DNA of 64,000 nt from Desulfobacula sp. (GTDB lineage Bacteria; Desulfobacterota; Desulfobacteria; Desulfobacterales; Desulfobacteraceae): NCBI GenBank assembly GCA_023701135.1, contig JAMPXP010000009.1:1-64000 (forward strand). The letters run 5' to 3'. The notes below the pieces were generated by a model that saw only the letters and a program-made list of their open reading frames with translations, searched no databases and was not told the origin of the DNA. This document shows, piece by piece, positions 43,624 through 53,326 of the stretch. The translations under genes and the position numbers were made by a program. Position 1 is the first letter of the stretch. The number at the start of each line of letters is the position of its first letter.

Positions 43624-45036
43624 ATGGCAGCTCCATATCTTCTCATAGATCATGATCGCTTCGGCCTAAGGGCTATCCTGATGGCGGAAGCCAATGGCAA
43701 GAAGGTTGTCCAAAGCCGTTGCGAACTTCTTTTTAAAGATTTGCCCGAGCCTCTTAACCCCCCTGATTTACGGGACACTGATCTCTTTGATGTCGCCATG
43801 GACCGTGTGGCAGATAGCATGGATTTGTCATCCTGTTCGACTGCCGTCGTTCTGGTTTCCCAGGAGGCTGTTTATTTCAGAACCATCGGTCTTCCTTTCC
43901 GGTCTGGGAAAAAAATACAGCAAGTTCTGCCCTTTGAGATTGAACCGCTCCTGCCCGCGAGCAATGAACCCTTTATCTTTGATTTCCATATCCTGGATCA
44001 GACGGGCGAAACGACAATGATCCTGACGGCATCCGTTGCCGAATCACGGATTGAAACCTATTTTTCGAAACTCGGCCATTGGGGAATACGGCCAAAGGTC
44101 ATCACTCCTGCAGGGTATGCCGGCGCCGTTGCCTTTTTAAAACAAAATATCCATCTTTCAGATATTGCCTATTTTTATCTTACGGAAGGTCTGATCTCCC
44201 TGACCTTGGTGCATGATCGAAAACCCTGGGCTGTAAGAACGCTCCCCGGTTCTTTCAGGTCTGCAGATATGCTTGCCGCAGTTCTTCATCAGACCATTAC
44301 AGGCTTTCGCCAGAAAACAGGGGAGAATATCGAATTCAATCCGATCATTACGTTTGGCCGGGATGCCACAGCCAAGGACGATTTTCTGAAAAATTTTGAA
44401 AAAGCCGTGGGCCTGCAGGTTCAAGTAGTTGAGGACATAGACGGGTTGACCATGGCAGCAGAGGATGATGCCGGCCACCGGATCAATTTCTGCAAAGGAA
44501 AATACAAGGCCGCGTCTTTTCTAAAAACCCATTTTCATTCCCTTGCTGCGGGTATTGTTCTTTTTTTCTGTACCATCGGGCTATGGATGGTCGGCACAAG
44601 TCTTGATAATGCTGAATTGTATGCGAAAATTCGTTTTCTTGATGAAAAAGCACTGTCGATTTTTACGGCAACCTTTCCGGACCAGAAACGAATTCAGGAC
44701 CCTTATCTTCAAATGAAGGCAAACGTGAAGGAAATCCTCAAGAAAACAAACGCAGATCCTGATAAAAACCAAACCATTGAAAAAAAAGTGAGGGTCATGG
44801 ATGCCTTGGCCGAACTTTCCGAGAGAACAGACCCGTCCATTGATGTGGAAATTTCTTCTTTCTTATTAAATGAGGGCAGGATTGTTTTATCCGGCTCGAC
44901 CGATAATTTCAATGCGGTGGACAAGATCAAAACCGGGCTGGAATCATCTAAGATCTTTAAAAAGGTCGGCATCAGCAGTGCGGCTGCTGATAAAAAAGGA
45001 GACAGAGTCAGTTTTAAATTTAATATAGACCTGTAA
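43624..45036 (+). CDS. gspL: Type II secretion inner-membrane protein GspL
   Basis: A 470-residue bitopic platform protein that recruits the ATPase GspE. The first ~300 residues form the actin-like cytoplasmic domain (VVLVSQEAVYFRTIGLPF, QQVLPFEIEPLLP are typical of GspL/PilM). One membrane segment follows at about 303-322 (LAAGIVLFFCTIGLWMVG), then a periplasmic ferredoxin-like domain (LLNEGRIVLSGSTDNFNAVDKIKTGLE). A TTG three bases earlier is also possible. gspM begins six bases after its stop. Confidence 0.88.
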   Translation: MAAPYLLIDHDRFGLRAILMAEANGKKVVQSRCELLFKDLPEPLNPPDLRDTDLFDVAMDRVADSMDLSSCSTAVVLVSQEAVYFRTIGLPFRSGKKIQQVLPFEIEPLLPASNEPFIFDFHILDQTGETTMILTASVAESRIETYFSKLGHWGIRPKVITPAGYAGAVAFLKQNIHLSDIAYFYLTEGLISLTLVHDRKPWAVRTLPGSFRSADMLAAVLHQTITGFRQKTGENIEFNPIITFGRDATAKDDFLKNFEKAVGLQVQVVEDIDGLTMAAEDDAGHRINFCKGKYKAASFLKTHFHSLAAGIVLFFCTIGLWMVGTSLDNAELYAKIRFLDEKALSIFTATFPDQKRIQDPYLQMKANVKEILKKTNADPDKNQTIEKKVRVMDALAELSERTDPSIDVEISSFLLNEGRIVLSGSTDNFNAVDKIKTGLESSKIFKKVGISSAAADKKGDRVSFKFNIDL

Positions 45037-45041
45037 AACAT

Positions 45042-45578
45042 ATGCGCAATTTTTCAAAAAGGGAAACCTATGTTCTGATTTCAGGAGGTTTATTTCTGAT
45101 CCTGTTTTTTGGTATCCGTCTCGGAATCCTGCCGGTTTTTGAGAAAAAAGACGATTACCAACGGATACTGAAAGAAAAACAGGCGGCCCTGGAAGAAATG
45201 ATGACCCTGCAACAGCAGTTCCAGGCAGTCTCATCGGATTTCGATGTCCGGAAAAAGGCGCTTTCATCCAGAAAAGAAGGGTTTTCCCTGTTTTCATTTC
45301 TGGATGCCGAGGCCCAGAAAAGCGGCCTCAAAGACAAGGTGGCCTATATGACCCCATCTTCAAAGATAATTGAAAACAGCGACTATTCCTTGGACACGGT
45401 TAAATTCAAACTCACGGAAGTGTATTTAAAAGAGCTCATGGATTTCATATCTCATATTGAAACTTCGGAAAACGGTGTCGCCATTACGGCTCTTCTTTTG
45501 ACAAAAACAGGGAAAAACAATGACCGGCTGGATGCCGTCATTGAAACAGAAACGCTGATGCTCAAGGGCAAAGGGTAA
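45042..45578 (+). CDS. gspM: Type II secretion inner-membrane protein GspM
   Basis: A 178-residue bitopic protein: a short cytoplasmic tail (FSKRETYVLISGG is typical of GspM/PilO), one membrane segment (about 10-29), a coiled-coil stretch (KEKQAALEEMMTLQQQFQAV) and a small ferredoxin-like periplasmic domain (VYLKELMDFISHIE). It partners GspL. It lies between gspL and gspC with gaps of five and seven bases. Confidence 0.88.
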   Translation: MRNFSKRETYVLISGGLFLILFFGIRLGILPVFEKKDDYQRILKEKQAALEEMMTLQQQFQAVSSDFDVRKKALSSRKEGFSLFSFLDAEAQKSGLKDKVAYMTPSSKIIENSDYSLDTVKFKLTEVYLKELMDFISHIETSENGVAITALLLTKTGKNNDRLDAVIETETLMLKGKG

Positions 45579-45585
45579 TAAGACC

Positions 45586-46569
45586 ATGAAATATCTGTTT
45601 GTCCTCATCAACCTTATTCTGCTGGCAGTGTCCGCATTCTTCTTCGCTGATATTATGGACAAGACCGTTCTGAAAGACTCCTTTTTTGTGCCTGAAATCA
45701 AAGTCCCGGCCAACAGATTGACGGATCCCGCTCAACAACAGGAAAGTAACAGCGCCTTCCGGCAAGGTCATGACATCATTGTGCAGCGGAACCTTTTCAA
45801 GGTTCAAATCGAGAGCAAAGAGGGCTCGGACAATGAGTCGTCATACTCGACGGAAAAACTTGAACCGACCACTCTTTCTCTGACACTTTGGGGGACTGTA
45901 ACCGGCGGTTCTGAACTCTATGCCGTCATTGAAGATAAAAAATCCCGGCTTCAGGCCCTGTTTGAGGAAGGGGATTTAATTCAAGACGCAACGATTAAAA
46001 AAATTCTGAAAAAAGAAGTCATACTAACGTATCAGGGTAAAGATCAAGTTCTTGAAATGGAAACCGATTCTGGAAAATCCGGGCCAATCAAAAAATCAGT
46101 GGAAACCCAAATCCCAGACACAGCCATGAACGATAGCCAAGCTCCCTTAATCCAGACGTCTCCATCGACTCTTGGCAATACCGGCGACATCATGACACAG
46201 ATTAAATTCAGGCCCTTTTTTTCTAAAGGTGCACCAGACGGTGTAATGATCTATGCCATCAAACCGGAGTCTGTTTTCAACCGGGTTGGGCTCAGAAATG
46301 GAGACATTGTAAAAGAAATCAACGGAACCCCGGTTGCATCAATTGAAGAGGCCTCTGCTTCGCTGTCTGGTTTAGAGAGCAATCCTGCCGCCAAAATTAC
46401 CCTGATAAGAGGTGGCGCAACAAAAGAAATATTCTTTAATGCCGGGCAGTCCGACAAGGAGCAAGGTCATGAAGAGGAACCAGGGGAGATGAAAGAAGAG
46501 AAATCAGAGGATATTGAAGTGGAAAAAATTGAAAATGCCGATGAAAAGAATAAAGGAGAGGAATCATAA
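45586..46569 (+). CDS. gspC: Type II secretion protein GspC with PDZ domain
   Basis: A 327-residue protein linking the inner-membrane platform to the secretin. It has an N-terminal membrane segment (about 4-22), the HR domain (about 95-155; LSLTLWGTVTGGSELYAVIED), a linker, and a C-terminal PDZ domain (about 205-285; IYAIKPESVFNRVGLRNGDIVKEINGTPV), which is often responsible for substrate choice. The last 40 residues are a Glu/Lys-rich tail not usual for GspC. It shares one base with gspD (TAATG). Confidence 0.9.
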   Translation: MKYLFVLINLILLAVSAFFFADIMDKTVLKDSFFVPEIKVPANRLTDPAQQQESNSAFRQGHDIIVQRNLFKVQIESKEGSDNESSYSTEKLEPTTLSLTLWGTVTGGSELYAVIEDKKSRLQALFEEGDLIQDATIKKILKKEVILTYQGKDQVLEMETDSGKSGPIKKSVETQIPDTAMNDSQAPLIQTSPSTLGNTGDIMTQIKFRPFFSKGAPDGVMIYAIKPESVFNRVGLRNGDIVKEINGTPVASIEEASASLSGLESNPAAKITLIRGGATKEIFFNAGQSDKEQGHEEEPGEMKEEKSEDIEVEKIENADEKNKGEES

Positions 46570-48593
46570 TGTGCTTTGTTAGAAAATGGGTGATGACGGG
46601 CATCGTTTTGTATATCGCCTGTGCCGTTTTTCTCTTTGCTTCCGATACCGGTGCGGCTGATCCGGTTACCCCGGGAGTGAATCCGGTCGAAGGGGATTCT
46701 TCTTTTGTGTCCATTGATTTTAATAATGTGGATATTAACGTGTTCATTAAATTCATGAGCAAATTGACAGGCAAAAACTTTGTGGTGGACAACCGGGTCA
46801 AAGGGAATGTGACCATTATTTCCCCGACAAAAATATCGGTGAAAGATGCCTACCGGGTTTTTGAATCCGTTCTTGAAATAAACGGCTTTTCAACCGTCGA
46901 AGCCGGTTCGGTCATCAAAATCGTTCCTGCTCCCAATGCAAAGGGGGATAATCTCGACACCCGAATGGTAACGGAAACCGATGATGAGACTATTGATGAC
47001 CGGGTTGTGACCCGGCTCATTCCTCTGGAATATGCAAAATCAGACGAGCTGAAAAACCTGTTTACCCCTCTGGTTCCCAAAGGCAGCATTGTTCTTTCCT
47101 ATCGTGATACCAATATGCTCATTGTAACAGCAACCCTTTCAAGCATTGACCGGCTTCTAAAAATTGTGGAAAAAATAGACGTTGAAAGTGTTGGAAAGCA
47201 GATATCGGTGCTTCCTTTAAAACATGCGGATGCTAAAAAGCTGGTACAGAGCCTTTCCACTATTTTCAGCGCCAAGGCGAAAGATGCCAAGGCAAAACAA
47301 AGCACGGAACTGGATGTGAGTTTTGTGGCCGACGAAAGAACCAATTCCGTCATTCTTCTTGCCGGCATCCAGGAAATAAACCGGGTCAAGGAATTGATCG
47401 ATTTACTGGACCAGGAGGTCCCAAAGGGAGATGAAAGAATACGGGTGTATTATCTTGAGCATGCATCGGCCGAAAGCCTAGTGAAGGTATTGCTGGAAAT
47501 CCCCACCGACAAGCAGGATCAGGCAGCTCAGGGAGCCCAGAAAAAGGCCCCCATCCTGTCTGAAAAAGTGAAAGTCATGGCCGACAAGGCTACCAATAGT
47601 CTCATTATTATGGCCGACAAAGAGGATTACCCGGTACTGGAAGATGTGATCGGCAAGCTTGATATCCCGAGGGCCATGGTGTATATCGAATGCCTCATCA
47701 TGGAAGTCAACACGACCCGGGGTCTGAATATCGGGACCGAATGGAAGGCATCCCAGGGATATAACAATGACAGCCGGGTGGTTTTCGGCGGTTTCGGCGG
47801 CACAAACACGACTTCCGGATATTCCAACCTGACAGGGGCTTCAACAGCAGGAACTTCCGGATATTCCACCTTGCCCACGGGATTTTCTGTGGGGGTGCTG
47901 GGAAAAAAATTTAGTATCGGGGGCGTGACCTTCCCTGATATCCAGGCCATTGTTCAGGCCTTTCAAAACGATAAGGATGTCCATATCCTTTCAACGCCCC
48001 AGATATTAACTACAGAAAACGAAGAAGCCTCCATTACGGTGGGGAAAAACGTTCCCTTCCAGACCCGGTCTGCGGCCGAGGCCGGAACGGCCACCTATAA
48101 TTCTTTTGAATATAAGGATGTGGGTATCACCCTGAAAATAACTCCCCAGATCAGCAAGGACAAGCTTGTTCGGCTGAATGTCTCCCAGGAGCTGACCAAA
48201 CTGGATTCTTCAGCCAGCCAGACTAGCCCGGACAGACCCACCACCTTCAAGCGCCAGATAGAGACCACCATTATTGTGGAAGATGCCAACAGCGTTGTCA
48301 TCGGCGGCCTGATCGATGAAAGCCTGACCAAAACGGAATATAAGACCCCTTGCCTCGGTGATGTGCCTGTGCTGGGATGGGGTTTTAAAAGCGTATCAAA
48401 AGGTGAGGATAAAACCAATCTCTATGTTTTTCTGACGCCCAGGGTTGTAAAGAATCCCCTGGAATTAGACAAAATTTACAATGAAAAAGCCAAAGATATC
48501 GAATCCATCAAAACCGGAGAGGTTCTTTTATACAACAAGCTGATACAAAAAAAAGATGAAGAGATCCAAGATGAACCCAAAAAGGATGAGTAA
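46569..48593 (+). CDS. gspD: Type II secretion outer-membrane secretin GspD
   Basis: The 674-residue secretin forming the outer-membrane channel. It has a signal peptide (cleavage near DTGAA), N0-N3 domains (N0 begins SIDFNNVDINVFIKFMSKLTGKNFVVD), and the secretin domain (about 370-620) with EEASITVGKNVPF, VGITLKITPQIS and the signature VVIGGLIDESLTKTEYKTPCLGDVPVLGWGFKS. The tail is Lys/Glu rich. Length is typical. It precedes gspE by 14 bases. No pilotin (GspS) gene is apparent. Confidence 0.95.
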   Translation: MCFVRKWVMTGIVLYIACAVFLFASDTGAADPVTPGVNPVEGDSSFVSIDFNNVDINVFIKFMSKLTGKNFVVDNRVKGNVTIISPTKISVKDAYRVFESVLEINGFSTVEAGSVIKIVPAPNAKGDNLDTRMVTETDDETIDDRVVTRLIPLEYAKSDELKNLFTPLVPKGSIVLSYRDTNMLIVTATLSSIDRLLKIVEKIDVESVGKQISVLPLKHADAKKLVQSLSTIFSAKAKDAKAKQSTELDVSFVADERTNSVILLAGIQEINRVKELIDLLDQEVPKGDERIRVYYLEHASAESLVKVLLEIPTDKQDQAAQGAQKKAPILSEKVKVMADKATNSLIIMADKEDYPVLEDVIGKLDIPRAMVYIECLIMEVNTTRGLNIGTEWKASQGYNNDSRVVFGGFGGTNTTSGYSNLTGASTAGTSGYSTLPTGFSVGVLGKKFSIGGVTFPDIQAIVQAFQNDKDVHILSTPQILTTENEEASITVGKNVPFQTRSAAEAGTATYNSFEYKDVGITLKITPQISKDKLVRLNVSQELTKLDSSASQTSPDRPTTFKRQIETTIIVEDANSVVIGGLIDESLTKTEYKTPCLGDVPVLGWGFKSVSKGEDKTNLYVFLTPRVVKNPLELDKIYNEKAKDIESIKTGEVLLYNKLIQKKDEEIQDEPKKDE

Positions 48594-48607
48594 ATAAAGC
48601 AAAAAAC

Positions 48608-50296
48608 ATGATTGACGCGCTGATAAATATCCTGGGAAAAAAGACGGCTCTTTCAAAGGAAAGCCTGGAAAAGATGCGGGCAGCCTGCCTGAAAGACCGT
48701 TCAAGGCTCATGGACACGCTTGTGGAAACCAAGCTGGTACAGGAAAATGAGACCCTTGAAGCCTTAAGTCTGATTTACGGCATCCCTTTTGCAGCCACCC
48801 TGACCGTGGAAACGGCAAAAGACGGCTGGACAGCAAAAATTTCAAGGCAGTTTTTAAAAAAATGCAATATGGTCCCCCTTGTCAGAGATGATGAAGTCAC
48901 CATCGCCCTGAATGATCCCTCGGATTTGAGTTTTGTTGATGATATCGCTTCTCTTCTGAAACTGGAAGCCTATTCCCTGGTCCTTGCACCCAGAAGCCAG
49001 ATCCAGTCTGCCATCAATACCCTCTATGACCGGTCCGGAGAAAGCGCCCAACAGCTTGTTGACGACATGGAAGACAATGGGTTTACCATTATTGATGATT
49101 TCGAACGGACGGCGGATCTTCTGGATGATACCAGTGACGCCCCGGTCATCCGGCTGGTGAACCATATGATTTCCCAGGCCGTCAAGGCCGGGGCCAGCGA
49201 TATCCATATTGAGCCCTTCCAGGATGTCCTGAAGGTCCGGTACCGGATCGACGGGATCTTATATGAAATGCTGACCCCTCCCAAGGGCGTTCAGGCCTCC
49301 TTGATATCCAGGATCAAGGTCATGGCCAAGATGAATATTGCGGAAAAAAGAGTGCCCCAGGATGGACGGGCCCAGGTCAGAATCGGCGATCAGGAGATTG
49401 ATATCCGTATTTCAACGGTTCCCACTTCCCATGGGGAACGACTGGTCATGAGGCTTTTGAATAAATCCGGATATTTCCTTGAATTCTCGGAGTTCGGCCT
49501 TTCCGATGAGAATTACCGGACCATCCATAAGATTATCCGCCAGAACAACGGGATTGTTCTGGTGACGGGCCCCACCGGAAGCGGAAAAACCACCACCCTT
49601 TATGCGGCCCTGTCGGAAATCAATTCCCCGGATAAAAATATCATCACCATTGAAGACCCGGTGGAATATAATCTTAAGGGCATTGGCCAGATCCAGGTCA
49701 ATGCAAAGACCGGGGTGACCTTTGCCAAAGGCCTCAGGTCCATTGTCCGCCAGGACCCGGATATCGTTCTGATCGGGGAAATAAGGGATCTGGAAACGGC
49801 AGAGATCGCCATTCAGTCGGCCCTGACAGGCCATCTGGTCTTTTCCACCCTGCATACCAATGACTCGGCCGGTGCCGTCACCCGGCTGGTGGACCTGGGT
49901 GTGGAGCCTTACCTGATTTCCTCTTCCGTGAATTCGGTGGTGGCCCAGCGTCTGGTCAGGGTACTCTGCAATGACTGCAAGGAAGGGTACCGGTTGGATG
50001 AATCCCATCTCAAGGCTCTGAACGGTCCTGGTGAAAAATTCCTCGGAGAATATGTCTATAAGCCCAAAGGGTGTCCCAGATGTTTTAACACCGGGTATTC
50101 CGGCCGCCAGGCCATTTTTGAAATCATGATCATGGATGATACCCTTAAAACTCTCGTCCTGCAGACTTCGGACGCCAATCAGATCAAAGCGGCCGCTCTC
50201 AGGGCCGGTATGGTCACCCTTCGCCGGGACGGCATGATCAAGGTGCTCAAAGGCATTACATCCATTGACGAGGTGCTTCGTGTCACCCAGGAATAG
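48608..50296 (+). CDS. gspE: Type II secretion ATPase GspE
   Basis: The hexameric ATPase that drives pseudopilus assembly, 562 residues. It has the N-terminal MshEN/GspL-binding domains (1-150), Walker A GPTGSGKTTTLYAAL, the Asp box EDPVEY, Walker B DIVLIGEIRD and the His box TGHLVFSTLHTNDS. A zinc tetracysteine follows: CNDCKEGY and CPRCFNTGY. All catalytic elements are present. The end is followed immediately by yidD. Confidence 0.95.
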   Translation: MIDALINILGKKTALSKESLEKMRAACLKDRSRLMDTLVETKLVQENETLEALSLIYGIPFAATLTVETAKDGWTAKISRQFLKKCNMVPLVRDDEVTIALNDPSDLSFVDDIASLLKLEAYSLVLAPRSQIQSAINTLYDRSGESAQQLVDDMEDNGFTIIDDFERTADLLDDTSDAPVIRLVNHMISQAVKAGASDIHIEPFQDVLKVRYRIDGILYEMLTPPKGVQASLISRIKVMAKMNIAEKRVPQDGRAQVRIGDQEIDIRISTVPTSHGERLVMRLLNKSGYFLEFSEFGLSDENYRTIHKIIRQNNGIVLVTGPTGSGKTTTLYAALSEINSPDKNIITIEDPVEYNLKGIGQIQVNAKTGVTFAKGLRSIVRQDPDIVLIGEIRDLETAEIAIQSALTGHLVFSTLHTNDSAGAVTRLVDLGVEPYLISSSVNSVVAQRLVRVLCNDCKEGYRLDESHLKALNGPGEKFLGEYVYKPKGCPRCFNTGYSGRQAIFEIMIMDDTLKTLVLQTSDANQIKAAALRAGMVTLRRDGMIKVLKGITSIDEVLRVTQE

Positions 50297-50306
50297 GGCG
50301 GTTTTC

Positions 50307-50627
50307 ATGTTTTTTTTCACGGTTCTGTGCGGGTTTTACCAGATTGTCCCGGCCCAGGCACAAAATCCGGTCATCAGGTTTTACCAGGAGTATATATCCC
50401 CGGTGGACGGCAACCGGTGCCCCATGCAACCGTCCTGTTCCGCCTATGCAAACGAGGCCTTTGAAAAACACGGCCTTCTCATGGGCTGGATCATGGCCAG
50501 CGATAGGCTTGTCCGCTGCGGGAGGGACGAAACAAAGCTTTCCCCCGCCATTATCCTTGACAGCCGGGAATATAGCTTTGATCCTGTGGACGCCAATGAC
50601 TTCTGGTGGTTTGAGAAAAAAAAATGA
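50307..50627 (+). CDS. YidD-like membrane-insertion efficiency factor
   Basis: A 106-residue protein with an N-terminal hydrophobic signal (FFFTVLCGFYQIVPAQA) and the YidD core: FYQEYISPVDGNRCPMQPSCSAYANEAFEKHGLLMGWIMASDRLVRCGRD, with its conserved Cys pattern. Canonical YidD is cytoplasmic at the membrane and helps YidC-dependent insertion; a cleavable signal peptide suggests that this version is exported and has another role. ATG 50307 is preferred to a TTG within gspE. It overlaps the TPR gene by four bases, and together they sit in the T2SS operon. Confidence 0.75.
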   Translation: MFFFTVLCGFYQIVPAQAQNPVIRFYQEYISPVDGNRCPMQPSCSAYANEAFEKHGLLMGWIMASDRLVRCGRDETKLSPAIILDSREYSFDPVDANDFWWFEKKK

Positions 50628-51550
50628 GGCTCTGGTTTTCATGCTTCCTATCCGGCCTATTTCTTATCTTTCCGGCCCCGGAGGGTTCTTGCGAAGAAAA
50701 AATCACCATCACTTCAGAGATGCAATATGATTATGCCCAAACTCTTTTCAGGAATAAAGACTATGATGCCGCCAGGGTCGAGTATAAGCGGTTTATCCAT
50801 TTTTTCCCGGAGAGCGGCCGTCTGGCGGAGGCAAAATTCAATATTGCCGTCTGCCTGTTTGAGCAAAAAAAATATATGGAGGCTGCCAGGGATTTCAATG
50901 AAATCATCCTTGAAGAAGGCCCCTATGCCGGGGAAGCTTATTTCTATCAGGCCCGGGCTTTCATAAACCTTGGAAACACGGGCTATGCCGAGATCGTCCT
51001 GCAAAATTACCTTAAGCTGACCGATGATCTGAAAACAAAAGACAGGATTTATGCTGAGCTGGCAAGGCTTCACCTTTTGCAGGCTAAGGCATTTAAGCCG
51101 GATTCCCTGGCCCTTGCCAAGGAATACCTGTCAAAAATTTCACCTTCAGGCACCCATGCCCATGAAGCTGAAAAAAACATGGATCTGATTCTTGAGGCGG
51201 AAAAAGCCCCCCGGAAAAATCCCGGAGCAGCAGGGTTTTTTTCCATTATCCCGGGGGGTGGGTTTCTCTATTGCGAACGATATCAGGATGCCCTGGTCAC
51301 ATTTTTACTGAACGCCGGTCTGATGCTGGCGGCCTATGAGGCCTATGAAAATGACAATAAAGCCCTTGCCGGTGTCATCGGATTTGTGGAAACCGGTTTT
51401 TATATGGGCAATATATACGGGGCTGTATCGTCTGCCCATAAATACAACCAGGCCGGGGTATTAAAGGTGCTGAACAGGGATATGGCCCTTGCCCCGAAGA
51501 TTGATCCCGGGGGCAGGGGGTTTGCCGTAACTCTTGATTTTGATTTTTAG
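50624..51550 (+). CDS. Exported TPR protein with C-terminal membrane-associated domain
   Basis: A 308-residue precursor with a signal peptide (cleavage near PEGSC), three or four TPR-like repeats (about 28-170; YAQTLFRNKDYDAARVEYKRFIHFFPESG is of the outer-membrane lipoprotein/BamD-like type) and a C-terminal domain (about 195-290: IPGGGFLYCERYQDALVTFLLNAGL...GNIYGAVSSAHKYN) with hydrophobic segments. That domain pattern is often found with YidD-like proteins, which it overlaps here. A role in envelope assembly or secretion is inferred. It ends two bases from the oppositely oriented gspF. Confidence 0.7.
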   Translation: MRLWFSCFLSGLFLIFPAPEGSCEEKITITSEMQYDYAQTLFRNKDYDAARVEYKRFIHFFPESGRLAEAKFNIAVCLFEQKKYMEAARDFNEIILEEGPYAGEAYFYQARAFINLGNTGYAEIVLQNYLKLTDDLKTKDRIYAELARLHLLQAKAFKPDSLALAKEYLSKISPSGTHAHEAEKNMDLILEAEKAPRKNPGAAGFFSIIPGGGFLYCERYQDALVTFLLNAGLMLAAYEAYENDNKALAGVIGFVETGFYMGNIYGAVSSAHKYNQAGVLKVLNRDMALAPKIDPGGRGFAVTLDFDF

Positions 51551-51552
51551 CC

Positions 51553-52788
51553 TCATTGTATCAACTGGTTGATTTCAAATATGGGCAGGCAGATGGCCAT
51601 GATGATGCAGCCGACCACAACGCCCATGGCCAGGATGATCAGGGGCTCGATGAGGGAGGTTGCTGCGGTGATGGCCGTTTGAACATCTTTTTCAAAAAGA
51701 TCGGCGGTTTTCTCCAGCATTTTTTCAATCTCCCCGCTGGTCTCACCGATTTTAATCATCTGGGAGGCAAGGTAGGGGAAAAATTTGCTCTGACCCAGGA
51801 TTTCTCCCAGTTCCCCTCCCTGTTCAACCGCATCACAGGCCTTTGATATCAATTCATGGAACACCCTGTTTCCGGCAATACTTTTTGTGATATTCAGGGC
51901 CGTCAGCATGGGCACCCCGTTTTCCAGGAGCGATCCCAACGTTCTTGTAAATCGTGCGGCAATGATTTTTTTGAGGAGTTCACCGGTAACCGGTAATGAA
52001 ATTAAAAGCCTGTCAATGAAAAAGCCGCCCTTGTCCGTTTTCTTCAGAGAAAAAATAAGGACCATACAAAGAATCGGCGCCAGAACCACGGCCCACCACC
52101 AGGATTTGAAAAAAGTGCTGACAGAGATGAGAATAATCGTCGGCAGGGGCAGGGTCTGGTTCATATCGGAAAAAATAGCCACAATCCCGGGAACCACATA
52201 GGTTAAAAGAATGATCAGCACCCCGAACCCGATGAGGGCCATCAAAACCGGATAGGCAAGCGAGGCCTGGATTTTTTTTTTGGAATCTTCCCGGTTTTCC
52301 GTAAAATCCGCCAGCCGCTCAAGAACAATTTCCAGGGTGCCGGAAGATTCCCCTGCATTCACCATATTGATAAAAATGGGCGAAAACACATTGGGGTAGA
52401 GTGCAAGCGCTTTTGCAAAGCTATTGCCTTCTTCAATGGCATCTTTGATCTTTGATAGAACCCGTTTCAGGGTTTTGGATTTTGTCTGGGGGACAAGGGT
52501 GGATACGGATTTTACCAGGGGAAAGCCGGCAGACAAAAGGGTGGACAATTGCCGGGTGATCAAGGCCAGCTCAGATGAACCGACTTTCGAGAACAGACTG
52601 AATTCTGAAAAAAAAGACAGGGATCTTGTTGCCCCGGCTCCGGGCTGGGATTCTATTTTATTCAAAGATGTGGGAAAGATCTGCTGCTGCCGGAGCTTTG
52701 ATTTGGCAGCAGATGCGCTTTCAGCATCAATAATGCCGGATACGGCTTTCCCTTTGCCGTTCAGTGCCCGGTATTCAAATACAGCCAT
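51553..52788 (-). CDS. gspF: Type II secretion inner-membrane platform protein GspF
   Basis: The 411-residue polytopic platform protein. The N-terminus FEYRALNGKGKAVSGIIDAESASAAKSKLRQQQIFPTSL is characteristic; two GspF helical domains follow (LITRQLSTLLSAGFPLVKSV..., and ARFTRTLGSLLENGVPMLTALNITK...), with membrane segments near 170-195, 215-240 and the C-terminus (LIILAMGVVVGCIIMAICLPIF). It is on the strand opposite to all other gsp genes, converging on the TPR gene, so it needs its own promoter between 52789 and the RHS locus. Confidence 0.95.
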   Translation of the reverse strand: MAVFEYRALNGKGKAVSGIIDAESASAAKSKLRQQQIFPTSLNKIESQPGAGATRSLSFFSEFSLFSKVGSSELALITRQLSTLLSAGFPLVKSVSTLVPQTKSKTLKRVLSKIKDAIEEGNSFAKALALYPNVFSPIFINMVNAGESSGTLEIVLERLADFTENREDSKKKIQASLAYPVLMALIGFGVLIILLTYVVPGIVAIFSDMNQTLPLPTIILISVSTFFKSWWWAVVLAPILCMVLIFSLKKTDKGGFFIDRLLISLPVTGELLKKIIAARFTRTLGSLLENGVPMLTALNITKSIAGNRVFHELISKACDAVEQGGELGEILGQSKFFPYLASQMIKIGETSGEIEKMLEKTADLFEKDVQTAITAATSLIEPLIILAMGVVVGCIIMAICLPIFEINQLIQ

Positions 52789-53008
52789 GGAAGAGCCTCC
52801 TGGGAATTTTTGATATCGACCTGAGAATTCACAGGATCAACATACCATATCCCCAAAAAAAGCCAAAGATTAAAAAAAGTTCGTTTTTTTTCAAAACTCA
52901 GGGTTTTCCCTGATTGACTTCCTGCGAATTATTTTGTTAGAAGAAAAACCAGTAAACTAAAAAAGAGTTTGATAAAAAATTGAATAGGGCTTTCATCCGA
53001 ATAATTAA
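52789..53008. other. AT-rich intergenic region between gspF and the RHS locus
   Basis: This stretch must hold the gspF promoter but no clear consensus was found. TCAGGG-4-CCCTGA (about 52902-52917) is a short inverted repeat that could be a weak terminator. No gene or RNA was seen. Confidence 0.4.
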
Positions 53009-53326
53009 CTATTTTCAGGGGAATGGTCATGGATTTATCAAAAACGCCTTAAAACCATTGCGGTTGAAGGAGGCAATCAAACCATCCGGGCCTATGACCT
53101 GGACTACGCGGAAAGCCCCAATACCGGGCGATCCCCTCTTGAAACCCTGACCGCCTATGGATCGGATTATTCCCTGGACGGAAATCATGAAATCAGCGAC
53201 GGCTCATCCCTGCCGCCCACCCGGATAACCTATCACAAAGACCTGACGGAATTTGCCGCCTCGCCCGCAGCGCTCACCAACAATCTCTCCATCGGCCAGG
53301 GCTTTACCGACAGTTACAATTACCCT
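53009..53326 (+). pseudogene. In-frame RHS/SpvB-like coding sequence lacking a start codon
   Basis: The frame of the RHS protein is open from after a stop at 53006-53008 and encodes convincing RHS/SpvB-type sequence (KRLKTIAVEGGNQTIRAYDLDY, then GSDYSLDGNHEISDG), but has no ATG, GTG or TTG start before ATG 53327. In full-length proteins this lies after a long N-terminal region. The RHS gene has therefore been truncated at its 5' end near 53010-53040. Confidence 0.7.

Noticed and set aside
49412-50320. Long minus-strand open frame opposite gspE
   Set aside because: GC-rich codon structure of gspE produces it; gspE carries every catalytic motif on the other strand.
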